Source: Prochlorococcus sp. AG-355-G23 (lineage in GTDB: Bacteria > Cyanobacteriota > Cyanobacteriia > PCC-6307 > Cyanobiaceae). From it: a stretch of DNA of 64,000 bases. How positions within the stretch are numbered: position 1 is the stretch's first letter; each line of letters starts with the position of its first letter. Positions 19,356 through 30,702 of this stretch are shown here, piece after piece. The translations under genes and the position numbers were made by a program. The notes under the pieces were generated by a model, which searched no databases, was not told where the DNA came from, and saw nothing but the letters and a program-made list of their open reading frames with translations. Location of the stretch: positions 1 to 64,000 of the forward strand of contig QCDK01000006.1 in the NCBI GenBank assembly GCA_003278765.1. Reading direction: 5' to 3'.

Positions 19356-20168
19356 ATGCTTTATTTATTAACAATATTATTAGGAAATTTTGATCACTCT
19401 TTATTTAAAAATATTTATATCTTTTTGATATCGTTTTTTTCTAATACCTTCTCAGCTATTTCTGGAGGAGGAGCAGGATTATTACAATTGCCAGCATTGA
19501 TTTTATCTGGAGTTCCTTATTATCAGGCTCTGGCTAGTCATAAATTAGCAACAGTAGCACTGGGGATAGGGGGTTCCTTAAGAAATTACAAATCTTTAGG
19601 TAATGATATAACTATTGCTTGGCAAATTTTAATTTTTGGATTACCAGGAGTAATTTTTGGTGCTTCTGTAGTTGAATACATATCAGAAAAGTACTTATAC
19701 TTAATTCTAGGAATTATATCCATATTATTAGCTTTTTACTCATTCCTTAAACCAGATTTAGGTATGTCATCTGGTAATAAAAAGCTTAATTTTGTTAATA
19801 AAGTTAGATTTTTAATTTTTATTTTTCTCATAGGTATATTAAATGGTTCTATTTCTTCAGGAACTGGATTGCTTGTAACAATTCTATTAATAAAAACTTT
19901 TGAAATGGATTTTCTTCGAGCCATAAGTATGACATTTTTTACTGTTGGGATTTTTTGGAATTTTGTCGGAGCAGTATTTTTGGCAAGAATAGGATCAGTT
20001 CCATTTAATTTATTGATAGTTTTAATAATAGGTTCCTTTACAGGAGGATTTTTCGGAGCTCACCTGTCAAAATTAAATGGGAATATACTTATTAAGAAAA
20101 CTTTTATAACGGTTTGTATTTTGGTTGGGATTAGCTTGTTGATTAAATCCATAAAAAGCTTTTTATAA
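19356..20168 (+). CDS. TauE/SafE-family sulfite exporter/permease
   Basis: SNTFSAISGGGAGLLQLPALI…SHKLATVALG, polytopic. Confidence 0.85.
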   Translation: MLYLLTILLGNFDHSLFKNIYIFLISFFSNTFSAISGGGAGLLQLPALILSGVPYYQALASHKLATVALGIGGSLRNYKSLGNDITIAWQILIFGLPGVIFGASVVEYISEKYLYLILGIISILLAFYSFLKPDLGMSSGNKKLNFVNKVRFLIFIFLIGILNGSISSGTGLLVTILLIKTFEMDFLRAISMTFFTVGIFWNFVGAVFLARIGSVPFNLLIVLIIGSFTGGFFGAHLSKLNGNILIKKTFITVCILVGISLLIKSIKSFL

Positions 20169-20320
20169 AATTATTGGAGGATAACATTACATTTAATAGA
20201 AATTCTAAAGCAGGATTATAAGTTAAAAATAAATAAATAAATTATTGTTTTTATTTATTATTAAATGGATTAATTACTTGTTTTATTAAATAAAACTTTT
20301 AAAGAGGCCTTATTTTAAAA

Positions 20321-20423
20321 ACCAAAAAAAAAGGCCTCACATATGTGGGGCCGGGTGATGGGGAATCTTATTTTTAAACCAATTTCTTAAAAAATGCAAC
20401 CCCCTATCTGTAGTGCAATTGTT
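20321..20423 (-). ncRNA. Candidate small RNA, minus strand
   Basis: GC-rich patch in AT-rich intergenic DNA; TATAAT on minus strand at 20433-20428; terminator-like GGCCCCAC-ATAT-GTGAGGCC + U9 (one C/A mismatch). Confidence 0.4.
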
Positions 20424-20447
20424 ATTGATTATATACACTACAGATAG
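20404..20447. repeat. 12-bp perfect inverted repeat, 20-nt spacer
   Basis: CTATCTGTAGTG / CACTACAGATAG, arms 20404-20415 and 20436-20447. Confidence 0.9.
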
Positions 20448-20618
20448 TGCTTTAATTATTTTCTTATATGTGAATTAATAAATTCTGGAATAATTTTGAA
20501 ACTTTAAAGTTTATTAATGAAAATCTAATTTCATAATTTCAAATGTTTTGGTAATTTTACTTGTTAAAAATATCCTGCACAGTATCATTCGTAAGAACTT
20601 CGCTAGTAAAAAGTTTTA

Positions 20619-20846
20619 ATGATTGAATTAACTTTACTAACTCTTTTGAATTATGTTGGAGATAATTTCTGTGAGTATAGAAATCTAGGTCATGACAACT
20701 ATAAATCTTTACTTCTTTCCTATAGTGATGCAAGTAACAAATTTGGTCCATTAGAGGTTAAAAAGGTTATTGAGAAGTCTGAAAATTTTAAAGTTACGGC
20801 TGTTGCTATTGCTGCAATTAAGTGCCCTCAGCATATTGTTAAGTAA
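20619..20846 (+). CDS. Hypothetical protein
   Basis: 75 aa, ATG, stop overlaps start of the next gene. Confidence 0.5.
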   Translation: MIELTLLTLLNYVGDNFCEYRNLGHDNYKSLLLSYSDASNKFGPLEVKKVIEKSENFKVTAVAIAAIKCPQHIVK

Positions 20847-21112
20847 TGAAGTTTGAATTAAAAACTGAAAAAGAAAATTATTCAAAATCATTTTTACAAT
20901 TATTCGGTATATTTTTTTTTCTTACTTTAATAATTATCCTTAGTGATGTAGCACTCAAATTAGGAATTATATCTAGAAATCATAAAATTGAATACAACTG
21001 CAGGCTTTTATCTGTTGAAAAATCTAAACCTCATTTTAAAAAATTATCTAGGCTTTCTAATTTGAAAAGTAAACAGCAAATTTGGAAATTTTGTAGCGAG
21101 GTTAATAAATAA
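20846..21112 (+). CDS. Hypothetical membrane-anchored protein
   Basis: 88 aa, one TM. Confidence 0.55.
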   Translation: MKFELKTEKENYSKSFLQLFGIFFFLTLIIILSDVALKLGIISRNHKIEYNCRLLSVEKSKPHFKKLSRLSNLKSKQQIWKFCSEVNK

Positions 21113-21115
21113 TAC

Positions 21116-21910
21116 TTAACTAGAGGCTGATGAATAGAATTTTATTGCAAATAACCAAAACTTTCTTGAATTAATAAGAAATAATGTCGCTACAATAATT
21201 TCAAGCAATATTTTCCAAAATACAGTAAGTCCTAGAAAAACTTCAGAAGGAATTGTAGTTATAAAAGCTATAGGAATAAAAACACTAAAAAAGATTCTTA
21301 ATGAAAATGAAAATGAACTTAGAGGAAATCTTCCAATATAAAGGAATGATCTTAATACCTCTATTGCATTCCAAGTCTTAACAAACCAAATAGTAGAAGT
21401 AGAGATAAAAAACCATAAGCTATATAAAATACAAATCGAGCAACTTATAGTAATTGAGGATAGGGTCAGGAAACTTAAATTTAAATTGATTTGATTTATT
21501 CTTATGCAGAAGAACAACAATAAAAATCCAAGCATTATTTCTAAAAATCCAGATGGATTTATTTTTTTTAATGAAATAAAAAATTGACTATCAATTGGTT
21601 TTAAAAGTACGAAGTCTAATGTTCCTTCTCTTATATGTTTAACTATTTCTGTAAGATTAGGATTGAACCATGTATTTGTTATCCCATTCAAAATTGTATA
21701 AATAGCTTGGATTATTAGTGCCTGTTCAAATTTCCAACCTCCAATATATCCACTATTTTGAAAGAAAATTGACAATAGAAAAATACTCCCTACTAAACTT
21801 AAAATTGCAGTAATTAAATCAACTAATATATTTGTCTGATACTCCAACTCAGAAGCTAAAGAAGTATGTAAAAATTTTTTATAAACTTTTAGATATTTTC
21901 TTAAATTCAT
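21116..21910 (-). CDS. ABC-2-type transporter permease
   Basis: Six hydrophobic segments; operon with second permease and ATPase. Confidence 0.85.
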   Translation of the reverse strand: MNLRKYLKVYKKFLHTSLASELEYQTNILVDLITAILSLVGSIFLLSIFFQNSGYIGGWKFEQALIIQAIYTILNGITNTWFNPNLTEIVKHIREGTLDFVLLKPIDSQFFISLKKINPSGFLEIMLGFLLLFFCIRINQINLNLSFLTLSSITISCSICILYSLWFFISTSTIWFVKTWNAIEVLRSFLYIGRFPLSSFSFSLRIFFSVFIPIAFITTIPSEVFLGLTVFWKILLEIIVATLFLINSRKFWLFAIKFYSSASS

Positions 21911-22701
21911 GACCCCATTGCTGTATATTTTTTTGTTCCTTCAGACCAGATTTTCTTAAATAATGGGAAAAGTATAAAAATCCATAGAATTTGCATAATT
22001 AACCCTCCACTAATATTTGTTTCATTACCTGAAAGTAAGTTTGCAGGGAAATCAATTAGATATGGAAATGGAGTCAAATAAATCCAAGATTTAACATATG
22101 CGGGAAATGAAACTACTGGTGCTAAAAGACCTGAGAGAAATAAAGTTGGAATAAATAACAATCTTTCTATCGATGACGCTTTCTCTGTCCAGAAACATAG
22201 ACATGCAACTATTGACTGAATTAAAAATTGAATCAAGAAGGATAAGAAAGTAGATACTATCGATAAAAGTAAAATACCTAAATTTGGTATCCATATACTT
22301 TCTGGATTAAGAATAAAAAAGAAAAATGCGATTATTAGTGCGAAAGGAAATCTCGTTATTTGTTCTGCAAGATGTTGTGCAAAATATCTAAAAAATGGAT
22401 TTAAAGGTTGAATTAAATACGGAGATACCTTCCCCATAAGAGAATCTTCTTCAAAACTAAATACAACCCAAACTACAGAAAACTGTCTTACAAAAAAAGC
22501 ACATAAGAAATACCTAGAAAGCAATGTATCACTTATGTTTATGGATTCATTTAGATTATTATTGGTCCAAATGTTTAACATGAAAAAAGGAATAATCCCT
22601 GAAATTGCCCACAATGCAATTTCTACCCTATACTCCAACATGTTTGAATATTGGACTTTTAATAAAGTGAATATTTTACGGTTAATTAAATTAGATATCA
22701 T
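21907..22701 (-). CDS. ABC-2-type transporter permease
   Basis: Polytopic; coupled to the ATPase gene. Confidence 0.85.
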   Translation of the reverse strand: MISNLINRKIFTLLKVQYSNMLEYRVEIALWAISGIIPFFMLNIWTNNNLNESINISDTLLSRYFLCAFFVRQFSVVWVVFSFEEDSLMGKVSPYLIQPLNPFFRYFAQHLAEQITRFPFALIIAFFFFILNPESIWIPNLGILLLSIVSTFLSFLIQFLIQSIVACLCFWTEKASSIERLLFIPTLFLSGLLAPVVSFPAYVKSWIYLTPFPYLIDFPANLLSGNETNISGGLIMQILWIFILFPLFKKIWSEGTKKYTAMGS

Positions 22702-23686
22702 AATCTTTTTTAATTAATACCTTCCCAATAACTTCATCAACGGGTGGTTCATTTATAAAAAGGTCTTCAATATCAAAATTATTTAGGATAGTTTTTAGTG
22801 AAGAGGTAATAGAGTTGTTTTCAATTTTTATAGTGATTTCATTCTTTATTTTATTTTTAACAGTAAAACCGGAATTTTCTAATTTAATTGCATCCTCTTC
22901 TGATCGACAAACTATTAATATTTCTTTAACAGGAGAAAGTTTTTTTAATAACAAGTCAAGTTTTCCATCATATGATATCGCCCCTTCGTGCACACAAATA
23001 ACTCTTTTGCATAGAGATGTAATATCTTTCATGTAATGACTTGTTAGGCATATCGTTGCATTAGTTTCCTTATTATATTTTTGAAGGAATTTTCTTAAAT
23101 TTCTCTGTGCATTAATATCTAATCCAAGTGTTGGCTCGTCTAAAAATAGAATATTTGGTTCATGTATCAAAGCTGCTAGTAATTCTGATTTCATACGCTG
23201 TCCTAGTGAAAGTTTCCTAACAGGTATGTAAAGCTCTTCATCAATTTCAATCATTTCCGAAAGTTTTTTTATTCTCTTTTTAGCTTCAAACTTATCTAAG
23301 TCATATATTGATGCATTCAAATAGAATGATTCAATTGGTGGAAGATCCCATATAAGCTGTTGCTTTTGTCCCATTATTAAGGTGATATTCTTTAGGAAAT
23401 TTTCTTTTCTCCTGAAAGGTAAATAGCCTGAAACCAAAATCGAACCTTCACTTGGATAAATTAAGCCACAAAGCATTTTTAATATTGTTGTTTTCCCAGC
23501 TCCATTAGCACCTAGAAAACCTACTATTTCTCCTTCTTTAATTTCAAAACTTATATCTTTTATAACTTTTAAACTTTTTGTTTGTCTTCTAAAAAAATGT
23601 TTAATTGTTCCTTTTAAGCCTGGTTCTTTGGAAGATATATCAAATGACTTAGATAAATTTTTTACATTGATAATATTTTGCACCAT
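22691..23686 (-). CDS. ABC transporter ATP-binding protein
   Basis: GANGAGKTTILKMLCG Walker A, LSLGQRMKSELLAALIHEPNILFLDEPTLGLD. Confidence 0.95.
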   Translation of the reverse strand: MVQNIINVKNLSKSFDISSKEPGLKGTIKHFFRRQTKSLKVIKDISFEIKEGEIVGFLGANGAGKTTILKMLCGLIYPSEGSILVSGYLPFRRKENFLKNITLIMGQKQQLIWDLPPIESFYLNASIYDLDKFEAKKRIKKLSEMIEIDEELYIPVRKLSLGQRMKSELLAALIHEPNILFLDEPTLGLDINAQRNLRKFLQKYNKETNATICLTSHYMKDITSLCKRVICVHEGAISYDGKLDLLLKKLSPVKEILIVCRSEEDAIKLENSGFTVKNKIKNEITIKIENNSITSSLKTILNNFDIEDLFINEPPVDEVIGKVLIKKDYDI

Positions 23687-23762
23687 TTAAATTTTTAATT
23701 ACTGAAATTTAATATTTAAAAAATTGTTTAATTGATTTTATTTTATAAAATTTTTTAACCAA

Positions 23763-24152
23763 TCAAAAAATATCTTTAAACGATACAACCAGCCAGATAA
23801 AAAAATTAATTGGATTAAGTAACTCGCTTACGTTATTTTTATTTTCATAATTTAATCCTCTTAAAAAATCAAATATAAGATTACTATTCTCTTGTTTATC
23901 ATAATTTTTCTTTATTATATTTCCATTTTCGTCGAGAAGATCAATTTCATCCTCAAAAAACCATTGCTCTTGTCCATTGGATAATTGCAAGACAACTCCA
24001 ATACCTTTGCCATCAGTTATTCTGAAATCACTTACTTTACCCAATGAAGAAACATTAATTGCATCAATTGTTTCTTTGTTAAGTCTATCTTTAGATAATT
24101 CAAGGTTTACTTGAACAGAATTTCCTATTTTAACTTTATCTAAAATTGACAT
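23763..24152 (-). CDS. DUF2862-like protein
   Basis: VSDFRITDGKGIGVVLQLSNGQEQWFFEDEIDLL. Confidence 0.75.
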   Translation of the reverse strand: MSILDKVKIGNSVQVNLELSKDRLNKETIDAINVSSLGKVSDFRITDGKGIGVVLQLSNGQEQWFFEDEIDLLDENGNIIKKNYDKQENSNLIFDFLRGLNYENKNNVSELLNPINFFIWLVVSFKDIF

Positions 24153-24222
24153 TTTTAGGTTATTATACTTAGTGATAAAGGATTTATGCGATTAATTCAG
24201 AATTATTGATTTATTTCAATAA

Positions 24223-24369
24223 TTAAGATTTTTTGAAAACAGCCTCAAGGATTCTCTTTATTGAAATTGTTAATACTCTCAAAAATACAAAAAACAGACC
24301 TAACCAACCTAATATGACAGCTATTGATAACATGCTTGAACCTAAATCACGCTGTAGCAAATTCTGCAT
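24223..24369 (-). CDS. Small single-TM hypothetical protein (MQNLLQRDLGSSMLSIAVILGWLGLFFVFLRVLTISIKRILEAVFKKS)
   Basis: 48 aa, ATG, read by eye. Confidence 0.6.
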   Translation of the reverse strand: MQNLLQRDLGSSMLSIAVILGWLGLFFVFLRVLTISIKRILEAVFKKS

Positions 24370-24528
24370 ATAATTTTTAAATTAGACAAATATTACTCTA
24401 CTTTATTAAATAACTTATTAAAGATGTAAATGTTCAAAATTCAGATTTTTTTTAAATTTCTTTTTTAATGAAGTATTTAATAGATATGATTTGTGAGTTA
24501 AAATTTAGTTAGAAATTAATTTAATATT

Positions 24529-24630
24529 TTGGACCTATCTTTGAATTCATACATTGGAATACTTTTTATCGTTACTGGATTATTAGTTAGAGTTAACTTG
24601 AAATTTTCTATTCAAAAAGATCTCAAATAA
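24529..24630 (+). CDS. Possible very small TM protein (TTG start; DLSLNSYIGILFIVTGLLVRVNLKFSIQKDLK)
   Basis: 33 aa, hydrophobic helix, read by eye. Confidence 0.3.
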   Translation: MDLSLNSYIGILFIVTGLLVRVNLKFSIQKDLK

Positions 24631-24700
24631 TTTTTAAAAACTCTTTTTAGTTAAGACTTTATAATTTTATTTTTATAATTGCTGTAACTACTTCAAATAC

Positions 24701-24726
24701 TAAAAAAGCAGCTTTGAAACTGCTTC
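24701..24726 (-). terminator. Rho-independent terminator downstream of tRNA-fMet
   Basis: Minus strand AAGCAG-TTTCAAAG-CTGCTTTTTT. Confidence 0.75.
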
Positions 24727-24730
24727 TAAT

Positions 24731-24807
<77 letters not shown>

Positions 24808-24851
24808 ACATATACATAGCATACATCTGAAAGGGTTATTTTTCCTGTTTT

Positions 24852-25817
24852 TTAGGATTCTTGGAATTTTACTTTACCTTTAACTTCAAGTCGCACTCCT
24901 TCAGGAAAATTAAAAACCTTTTCTTCGATGTCTTGAATTCTTAAGTCAGATATCCACTCCAACTGTTTTAGTAAATGAAGACTAACAGCATGCTTTGCTC
25001 TTTTTGAACCGTCTTCTACTTTTAAAGCTAAACCTATACCTTCATTTACTTTACATAGACACTGTATTCCTTCTGCTCCACCTTTACCTATAACGTTCCC
25101 ATGAGAAGCTTTAATTATTTCTGTATCAAATTTATTGTTATCACTTATCATTATTGGGTTTATTATCATAGCTCTAATGATTTGTTCTAATTCAGCATTT
25201 TCGGAACTGCTAAGAAGAGAATATAACCTCGACATTTCTAATAGTTTTAAATAAAGAGTGGGTGCACCACAATCATCGCGTTCTGCATTTATTTCAGATG
25301 ACGGAATTTTAAGTAATTCAGAAACAATTCTGAATATTTCTATTTGAAGAGGATGATCCCCTTTTAAATAACTATCTAATGGCCAATTCATTTTTTTGCA
25401 TGTAGCTAAAAAAGCAGCATGTTTACCCGAGCAATTATGTTCTAATGGACTTGTATTTGATTTTGGGCATTTAATATTATCAATATCAATGTCATATTCC
25501 CATAAAATTTTGAATGCTTCCCTTGAATGAAGTTTTGATCCACTATGTGACCCGCATGCTAAAGCAATTGATTTTGATTCATTATTGAATTTTGATGAAG
25601 CTCCACTACTAACGAAAGGTATGGCTTGAAAAGGTTTTAGTGCTGACCTTATGAAACTTTTATATTCTGGATTTCCTGCGCACATTAAAACCCTCCCTTT
25701 TTTATCAGTAATGACAGCATGAATCTTGTGGATCGATTCAATATTTGATCCTCTGATTAATGTTGCTTGTAAGGGAGGATTATTAGAAGTGTAGAGGTTT
25801 TTGAAATTAGAACTCAT
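24852..25817 (-). CDS. L-asparaginase II family protein
   Basis: SKFNNESKSIALACGSHSG…NCSGKHAAFLA…RDDCGAPTLYLKL. Confidence 0.9.
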   Translation of the reverse strand: MSSNFKNLYTSNNPPLQATLIRGSNIESIHKIHAVITDKKGRVLMCAGNPEYKSFIRSALKPFQAIPFVSSGASSKFNNESKSIALACGSHSGSKLHSREAFKILWEYDIDIDNIKCPKSNTSPLEHNCSGKHAAFLATCKKMNWPLDSYLKGDHPLQIEIFRIVSELLKIPSSEINAERDDCGAPTLYLKLLEMSRLYSLLSSSENAELEQIIRAMIINPIMISDNNKFDTEIIKASHGNVIGKGGAEGIQCLCKVNEGIGLALKVEDGSKRAKHAVSLHLLKQLEWISDLRIQDIEEKVFNFPEGVRLEVKGKVKFQES

Positions 25818-26312
25818 TTAGAAATTGTTATATTGAAAAATTAAAATACCAGACAAAGCTAAGACTGAAATAATAGAAAAAATTTGAATTATATTTTTTA
25901 AAATAGGTTTCACCTCGATTGAGGCAATAAGTGATTCTTTTTCTTTCAAAACTAATGGCTTTTCCCATACCTGACCGTCATACCAACCGGACTCCTCGTA
26001 TTCGACTTTTTCAGATATTAATCTATTAAATATATGATTCCAACCAAGATATAATCTTATTGAAATTAAAAGAGGTATTGATAAGCTGCTAAAAAAACTT
26101 AAAAGAATATATTTTAAAAGGGATGTTTTGAAATATACACTACCTGAAGAAATAATAAGAAATAGAACAAAAGCTCCTATCCAGAACTTTATCAATATAA
26201 GAATTAGTGACTTTTTTGTTTTTGGCCAAGAAAAAATTTTAGATTTTGACAATTCTATGAATTCATTTGTGGGTTGCTGCTCTCTAGGGACAGGACATTT
26301 AAATTGATTCAT
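25818..26312 (-). CDS. CGLD27-like (DUF1230) membrane protein
   Basis: CPVPREQQPTNEFIELSKS…SGWYDGQVWEKP. Confidence 0.85.
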   Translation of the reverse strand: MNQFKCPVPREQQPTNEFIELSKSKIFSWPKTKKSLILILIKFWIGAFVLFLIISSGSVYFKTSLLKYILLSFFSSLSIPLLISIRLYLGWNHIFNRLISEKVEYEESGWYDGQVWEKPLVLKEKESLIASIEVKPILKNIIQIFSIISVLALSGILIFQYNNF

Positions 26313-26321
26313 AAAATAAAA

Positions 26322-26672
26322 TTATGGAAATAAAAGATTATCTCCATTACTCCAGAATGATTCAAGGTCATAATATTTTCTTATTTCTGGTTGAAAAATA
26401 TTAACTATTAAATCACCATAATCGAGTAAAGCCCATTTCGCTTCGTTAATCCCTTCTTTTCGTATAGGTTCAACTTTAGCCTTTTCTCTAAGCTCTCCCT
26501 CTACAGAGTTAGTTATGGATCTAACCTGTACATCAGATAATCCTTCCGCAATCAAAATCCACTCACTTATAAACGATACTTTGTCTATTTTTATAAGTTT
26601 TATATCTCTTGCCTTTTTTACATCACATGCTTGGGCTGCTATTAAAACCAAACTTTTATTGTCCATAAACAT
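26322..26672 (-). CDS. rsfS: Ribosome silencing factor (start corrected to MFMDNKSL; overlaps upstream gene)
   Basis: RsfS motif EGLSDVQVRSITN, WALLDYGDLIVNIFQPEIRKYYDLESFW. Confidence 0.92.
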   Translation of the reverse strand: MFMDNKSLVLIAAQACDVKKARDIKLIKIDKVSFISEWILIAEGLSDVQVRSITNSVEGELREKAKVEPIRKEGINEAKWALLDYGDLIVNIFQPEIRKYYDLESFWSNGDNLLFP

Positions 26673-27294
26673 TTTCACTTGAAACTGATTTTTCTGAGCC
26701 TTCTTGCTGAGATAATTCTGATCTTGCTTTTTCTGCACTTTTTCTTAAGGCATCTAATCTATCTTCAAAGAAACTTCTTTTTTTCTTTTTTCTTGTCTTC
26801 TCAATTATTTCCTTTAATGCTCCTCCAAGACTTTTATAAGCATTTGGAATGCTGTATCCAAATCTACAAGCAAGATCTATAGCTCTTTCATCAGCAAAAA
26901 TAGCATCTTGTAGCTTTTTTTCGGAATTATTTTTTAAATATAATCTATATCCTGCAAAACTTGATAATCCAAGAGCAAGTAATAAAAGTAATCCATCTTG
27001 TACCCACAACTCTCCTATTGCGCCTCCAAGTCCTATTGCAAGAGCTGCCATTTCCCATCCATCTCTCGGAATTGTGTCATTTTGGATTTTTCCAACCTCG
27101 TGCCAAAATAATAAATTTCTATGGTCAATAGCAAAGTTATCCCATTCTTCTAAATCTATTTGAATTTCTACTTCGTCACGACCGATTTCCTCAAGTGTTA
27201 TTAAAGGTGGATCTATAGCTGCAGCAGCTTCAACAAATACCCAACTTTGATTCTCTGGAGGCAACAAACTTTTAAGTCGCTGAAGTTCGCTCAT
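26656..27294 (-). CDS. DUF3318-like cyanobacterial protein
   Basis: LIRHEVG-type NLLFWHEVGKIQNDTIPRDGWEMAAL. Confidence 0.8.
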   Translation of the reverse strand: MSELQRLKSLLPPENQSWVFVEAAAAIDPPLITLEEIGRDEVEIQIDLEEWDNFAIDHRNLLFWHEVGKIQNDTIPRDGWEMAALAIGLGGAIGELWVQDGLLLLLALGLSSFAGYRLYLKNNSEKKLQDAIFADERAIDLACRFGYSIPNAYKSLGGALKEIIEKTRKKKKRSFFEDRLDALRKSAEKARSELSQQEGSEKSVSSENVYGQ

Positions 27295-27401
27295 AAAAAA
27301 TTAATTTCTTTCAATACTATAGAAACAAATGTTGCTTTTCAAGTAACTTGATTAACATCTGATGATTTATAAGTAGCATGAGATAAATGAACGTTTAAAT
27401 T

Positions 27402-30400
27402 ATGCCTCAAAGAGGTGATCTTAAAAAAATTCTTATTCTAGGTTCGGGACCAATTGTTATAGGGCAAGCATGCGAATTTGATTACTCTGGTACTCAAGCA
27501 TGCAAAGTATTAAGAAATGCTGGTTATGAAATTGTCTTGATAAATTCAAATCCAGCATCAATAATGACTGATCCTGATATCGCAAGCAAAACATATATTG
27601 AACCACTCACTCCTGAAATAGTTTCTCAGATTATTCTAAGAGAAAAACCTGATGCTATTCTTCCTACTATGGGAGGTCAGACCGCCTTGAATCTTGCGGT
27701 AAAATTATCAGAGTCAGATTTTTTAAAACAAAATAATATTGAATTAATAGGAGCTGATTTAAGAGCTATTAATAAAGCTGAGGATAGGAAATTATTTAAA
27801 GAATCGATGGAGAAAATAAATGTAAATGTTTGTCCATCAGGTATTGCATCTAACTTAGATGAAGCTATGGAGGTATCTAAAAAAATTAGTTCTTATCCTC
27901 TAATAATAAGACCTGCGTTTACTTTAGGTGGAGTAGGGGGTGGAATTGCTTTTAACCTTGAAGAATTTGTCGAGTTATGTAAATCAGGTTTAGACGAAAG
28001 TCCAAGTAGTCAAATATTAATTGAAAAATCACTCATTGGATGGAAGGAGTTTGAACTAGAGGTAATGAGAGATACTGCTGACAATGTGGTAATAGTTTGC
28101 AGTATCGAAAATTTAGACCCAATGGGGGTCCACACTGGAGATTCGATTACTGTAGCTCCTGCACAGACCCTAACAGACAAGGAGTATCAGAGGTTGCGGG
28201 ATTTGTCATTGAAGATTATTAGAGAGGTGGGAGTTGAAACAGGAGGGAGTAATATTCAATTTGCAATAAATCCATCTAATGGAGAAGTAATTGTTATAGA
28301 AATGAATCCTCGTGTAAGTAGATCCTCTGCTTTGGCAAGTAAAGCAACTGGATTCCCCATAGCTAAAATTGCAGCTTTATTATCTGTTGGCTATACACTT
28401 GATGAGATTATTAATGACATTACAAAAAAAACACCTGCATGTTTTGAGCCATCAATTGATTATGTAGTTACTAAGATACCAAGATTTGCTTTTGAAAAGT
28501 TTAAAGGCTCATCTAATACTTTGAGCACTGCTATGAAATCTGTTGGTGAGTCAATGGCAATAGGTCGTTCTTTTGAAGAATCATTTCAGAAAGCATTAAG
28601 GTCATTAGAAGTAGGTGTTTTTGGATGGGAATGTGATGCACAAGATGAATTTAAAAATGAGAGTCAAATTAAAAATAGTTTAAGAAACCCTACATCTGAA
28701 AGAATTCTCCTTATTAAAAAAGCTATGCAGCTTGGGAAAACTAATAATTATATTCAAGAAGTTACAAATATAGATTTATGGTTTATCGAAAAATTACGAA
28801 ATATCTTTAATTTTGAAAATGATTTTTTGAAAGGAAAAGAACTTTATACTCTAGATAGGGATTTGATGTTACATGCTAAACAATTAGGCTTTTCAGATCA
28901 ACAGATAGCAAAGTTAACTAATTCTGAGTTTTTTGAAGTAAGAAGATATAGAAAAAAACTTAATATAATTCCAATTTATAAAACTGTTGATACTTGTTCA
29001 GCAGAATTCTCATCCTCAACTCCATATCATTATTCAACTTACGAAGAATCATTCATTGACTTTAATTCTCAAATTTTTGATAGCGAGATTTCAGAAAATA
29101 GTAAATCTAAAAAAATTATGATTTTAGGAGGAGGTCCAAACAGAATTGGTCAGGGAATAGAATTTGATTACTGTTGTTGTCATGCATCATATCAAGCTTC
29201 TACAAATGGCTATAAAACAATAATGGTTAATAGTAATCCTGAAACTGTATCAACAGATTATGATACTAGCGATATTTTATATTTTGAGCCCGTAACTTTG
29301 GAGGATGTGCTTAACATAATAGAAGCTGAAAATCCTTATGGTTTGATTGTTCAATTTGGAGGTCAAACCCCACTGAAATTATCATTACCTTTATTTGAAT
29401 GGCTTAAATCTAATGATGGGATCAAAACTGGATCAAAAATTCTTGGGACTTCTCCAATATCTATCGATTTAGCAGAAGATAGAGAGGAATTTACAAAAAT
29501 TCTTGAAGAATTAAGTATTAGACAACCTTTAAACGGTATTGCACGTAATCAAAATGAAGCGGAAATAGTAGCAAAAAATATAGGATTCCCCTTGGTTGTA
29601 AGACCTTCTTATGTTTTAGGTGGAAGGGCAATGGAAATTGTTAAAGATGAGAATGAATTATCGAGTTACATTTCTGAAGCAGTTAAGGTATCACCTGGTC
29701 ATCCAATTCTTCTTGATCAATATTTGAATAATGCAATTGAGATAGATGTTGATGCTTTATGCGATTCAGAGGGTTCAGTTGTAATTGCTGGCCTAATGGA
29801 ACATGTTGAACCTGCAGGAATTCATTCAGGAGATTCAGCTTGTTGCTTACCATCCATTTCTCTTTCAACATCCACATTAGAAAATGTAAGGAACTGGACT
29901 AAATTAATTGCACAAAGATTAAATGTTGTTGGTTTAATTAATTTGCAATTTGCAGTAATAAATACAAATATAAAAGAAAATAAATTATTTATTCTTGAAG
30001 CAAATCCAAGAGCATCTAGGACAGTTCCATTTGTTTCAAAAGCCATAGGTAAACCAGTTGCAAAATTAGCTACTCAGTTAATGCAAGGTTTTACATTAGA
30101 AGATCTTAATTTCACAGAAGAACTTTCTCCAAAATATCAGGCTGTAAAAGAAGCCGTTTTACCTTTTAAAAGATTTCCTGGGTCTGATACATTACTTGGC
30201 CCTGAAATGAGATCTACTGGAGAAGTAATGGGTTTAGCTAAAGATTTTGGAATTGCTTATGCCAAGTCGGAATTGGCAGCAGGTAATGGTGTTCCTTCAG
30301 AGGGTGTTGCTTTTTTATCTACAAATGATTTAGATAAAAAAAATCTTGAGGAAGTTGCTAGAGAACTTTTGAATTTAGGATTTAAATTAATCGCAACAAA

Positions 30401-30698
30401 AGGTACAGCTTCATATTTGGTGAATTTAGGAATTCAAGTTGAAGAAGTGCTAAAAGTTCATGAAGGAAGACCAAATATTGAGGACCAAATTCGTTCGGGA
30501 CTTGTTCAATTAATAATTAATACTCCAATTGGCTCACAGGCTCTTCATGATGATGCTTATTTAAGACGTGCTGCTTTAGAATATAATATCCCAACTTTCA
30601 CAACTATTCCTGGAGCAAAGGCAGCAATTAAGGCGATCAAAGCTTTGCAATGCAATAAGATTAACACTTATTCTTTACAAGAAATACATGATTATTAA
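27402..30698 (+). CDS. carB: Carbamoyl-phosphate synthase large subunit
   Basis: 1098 aa; duplicated ATP-grasp synthetase halves; [22 protein letters not shown]. Confidence 0.98.
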   Translation: MPQRGDLKKILILGSGPIVIGQACEFDYSGTQACKVLRNAGYEIVLINSNPASIMTDPDIASKTYIEPLTPEIVSQIILREKPDAILPTMGGQTALNLAVKLSESDFLKQNNIELIGADLRAINKAEDRKLFKESMEKINVNVCPSGIASNLDEAMEVSKKISSYPLIIRPAFTLGGVGGGIAFNLEEFVELCKSGLDESPSSQILIEKSLIGWKEFELEVMRDTADNVVIVCSIENLDPMGVHTGDSITVAPAQTLTDKEYQRLRDLSLKIIREVGVETGGSNIQFAINPSNGEVIVIEMNPRVSRSSALASKATGFPIAKIAALLSVGYTLDEIINDITKKTPACFEPSIDYVVTKIPRFAFEKFKGSSNTLSTAMKSVGESMAIGRSFEESFQKALRSLEVGVFGWECDAQDEFKNESQIKNSLRNPTSERILLIKKAMQLGKTNNYIQEVTNIDLWFIEKLRNIFNFENDFLKGKELYTLDRDLMLHAKQLGFSDQQIAKLTNSEFFEVRRYRKKLNIIPIYKTVDTCSAEFSSSTPYHYSTYEESFIDFNSQIFDSEISENSKSKKIMILGGGPNRIGQGIEFDYCCCHASYQASTNGYKTIMVNSNPETVSTDYDTSDILYFEPVTLEDVLNIIEAENPYGLIVQFGGQTPLKLSLPLFEWLKSNDGIKTGSKILGTSPISIDLAEDREEFTKILEELSIRQPLNGIARNQNEAEIVAKNIGFPLVVRPSYVLGGRAMEIVKDENELSSYISEAVKVSPGHPILLDQYLNNAIEIDVDALCDSEGSVVIAGLMEHVEPAGIHSGDSACCLPSISLSTSTLENVRNWTKLIAQRLNVVGLINLQFAVINTNIKENKLFILEANPRASRTVPFVSKAIGKPVAKLATQLMQGFTLEDLNFTEELSPKYQAVKEAVLPFKRFPGSDTLLGPEMRSTGEVMGLAKDFGIAYAKSELAAGNGVPSEGVAFLSTNDLDKKNLEEVARELLNLGFKLIATKGTASYLVNLGIQVEEVLKVHEGRPNIEDQIRSGLVQLIINTPIGSQALHDDAYLRRAALEYNIPTFTTIPGAKAAIKAIKALQCNKINTYSLQEIHDY

Positions 30699-30702
30699 AA
30701 TT

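Noticed and set aside
21116-23686. ABC-2 exporter operon as a biosynthetic gene cluster
   Set aside because: Only transporter parts present; no biosynthetic or precursor-peptide genes flank it.
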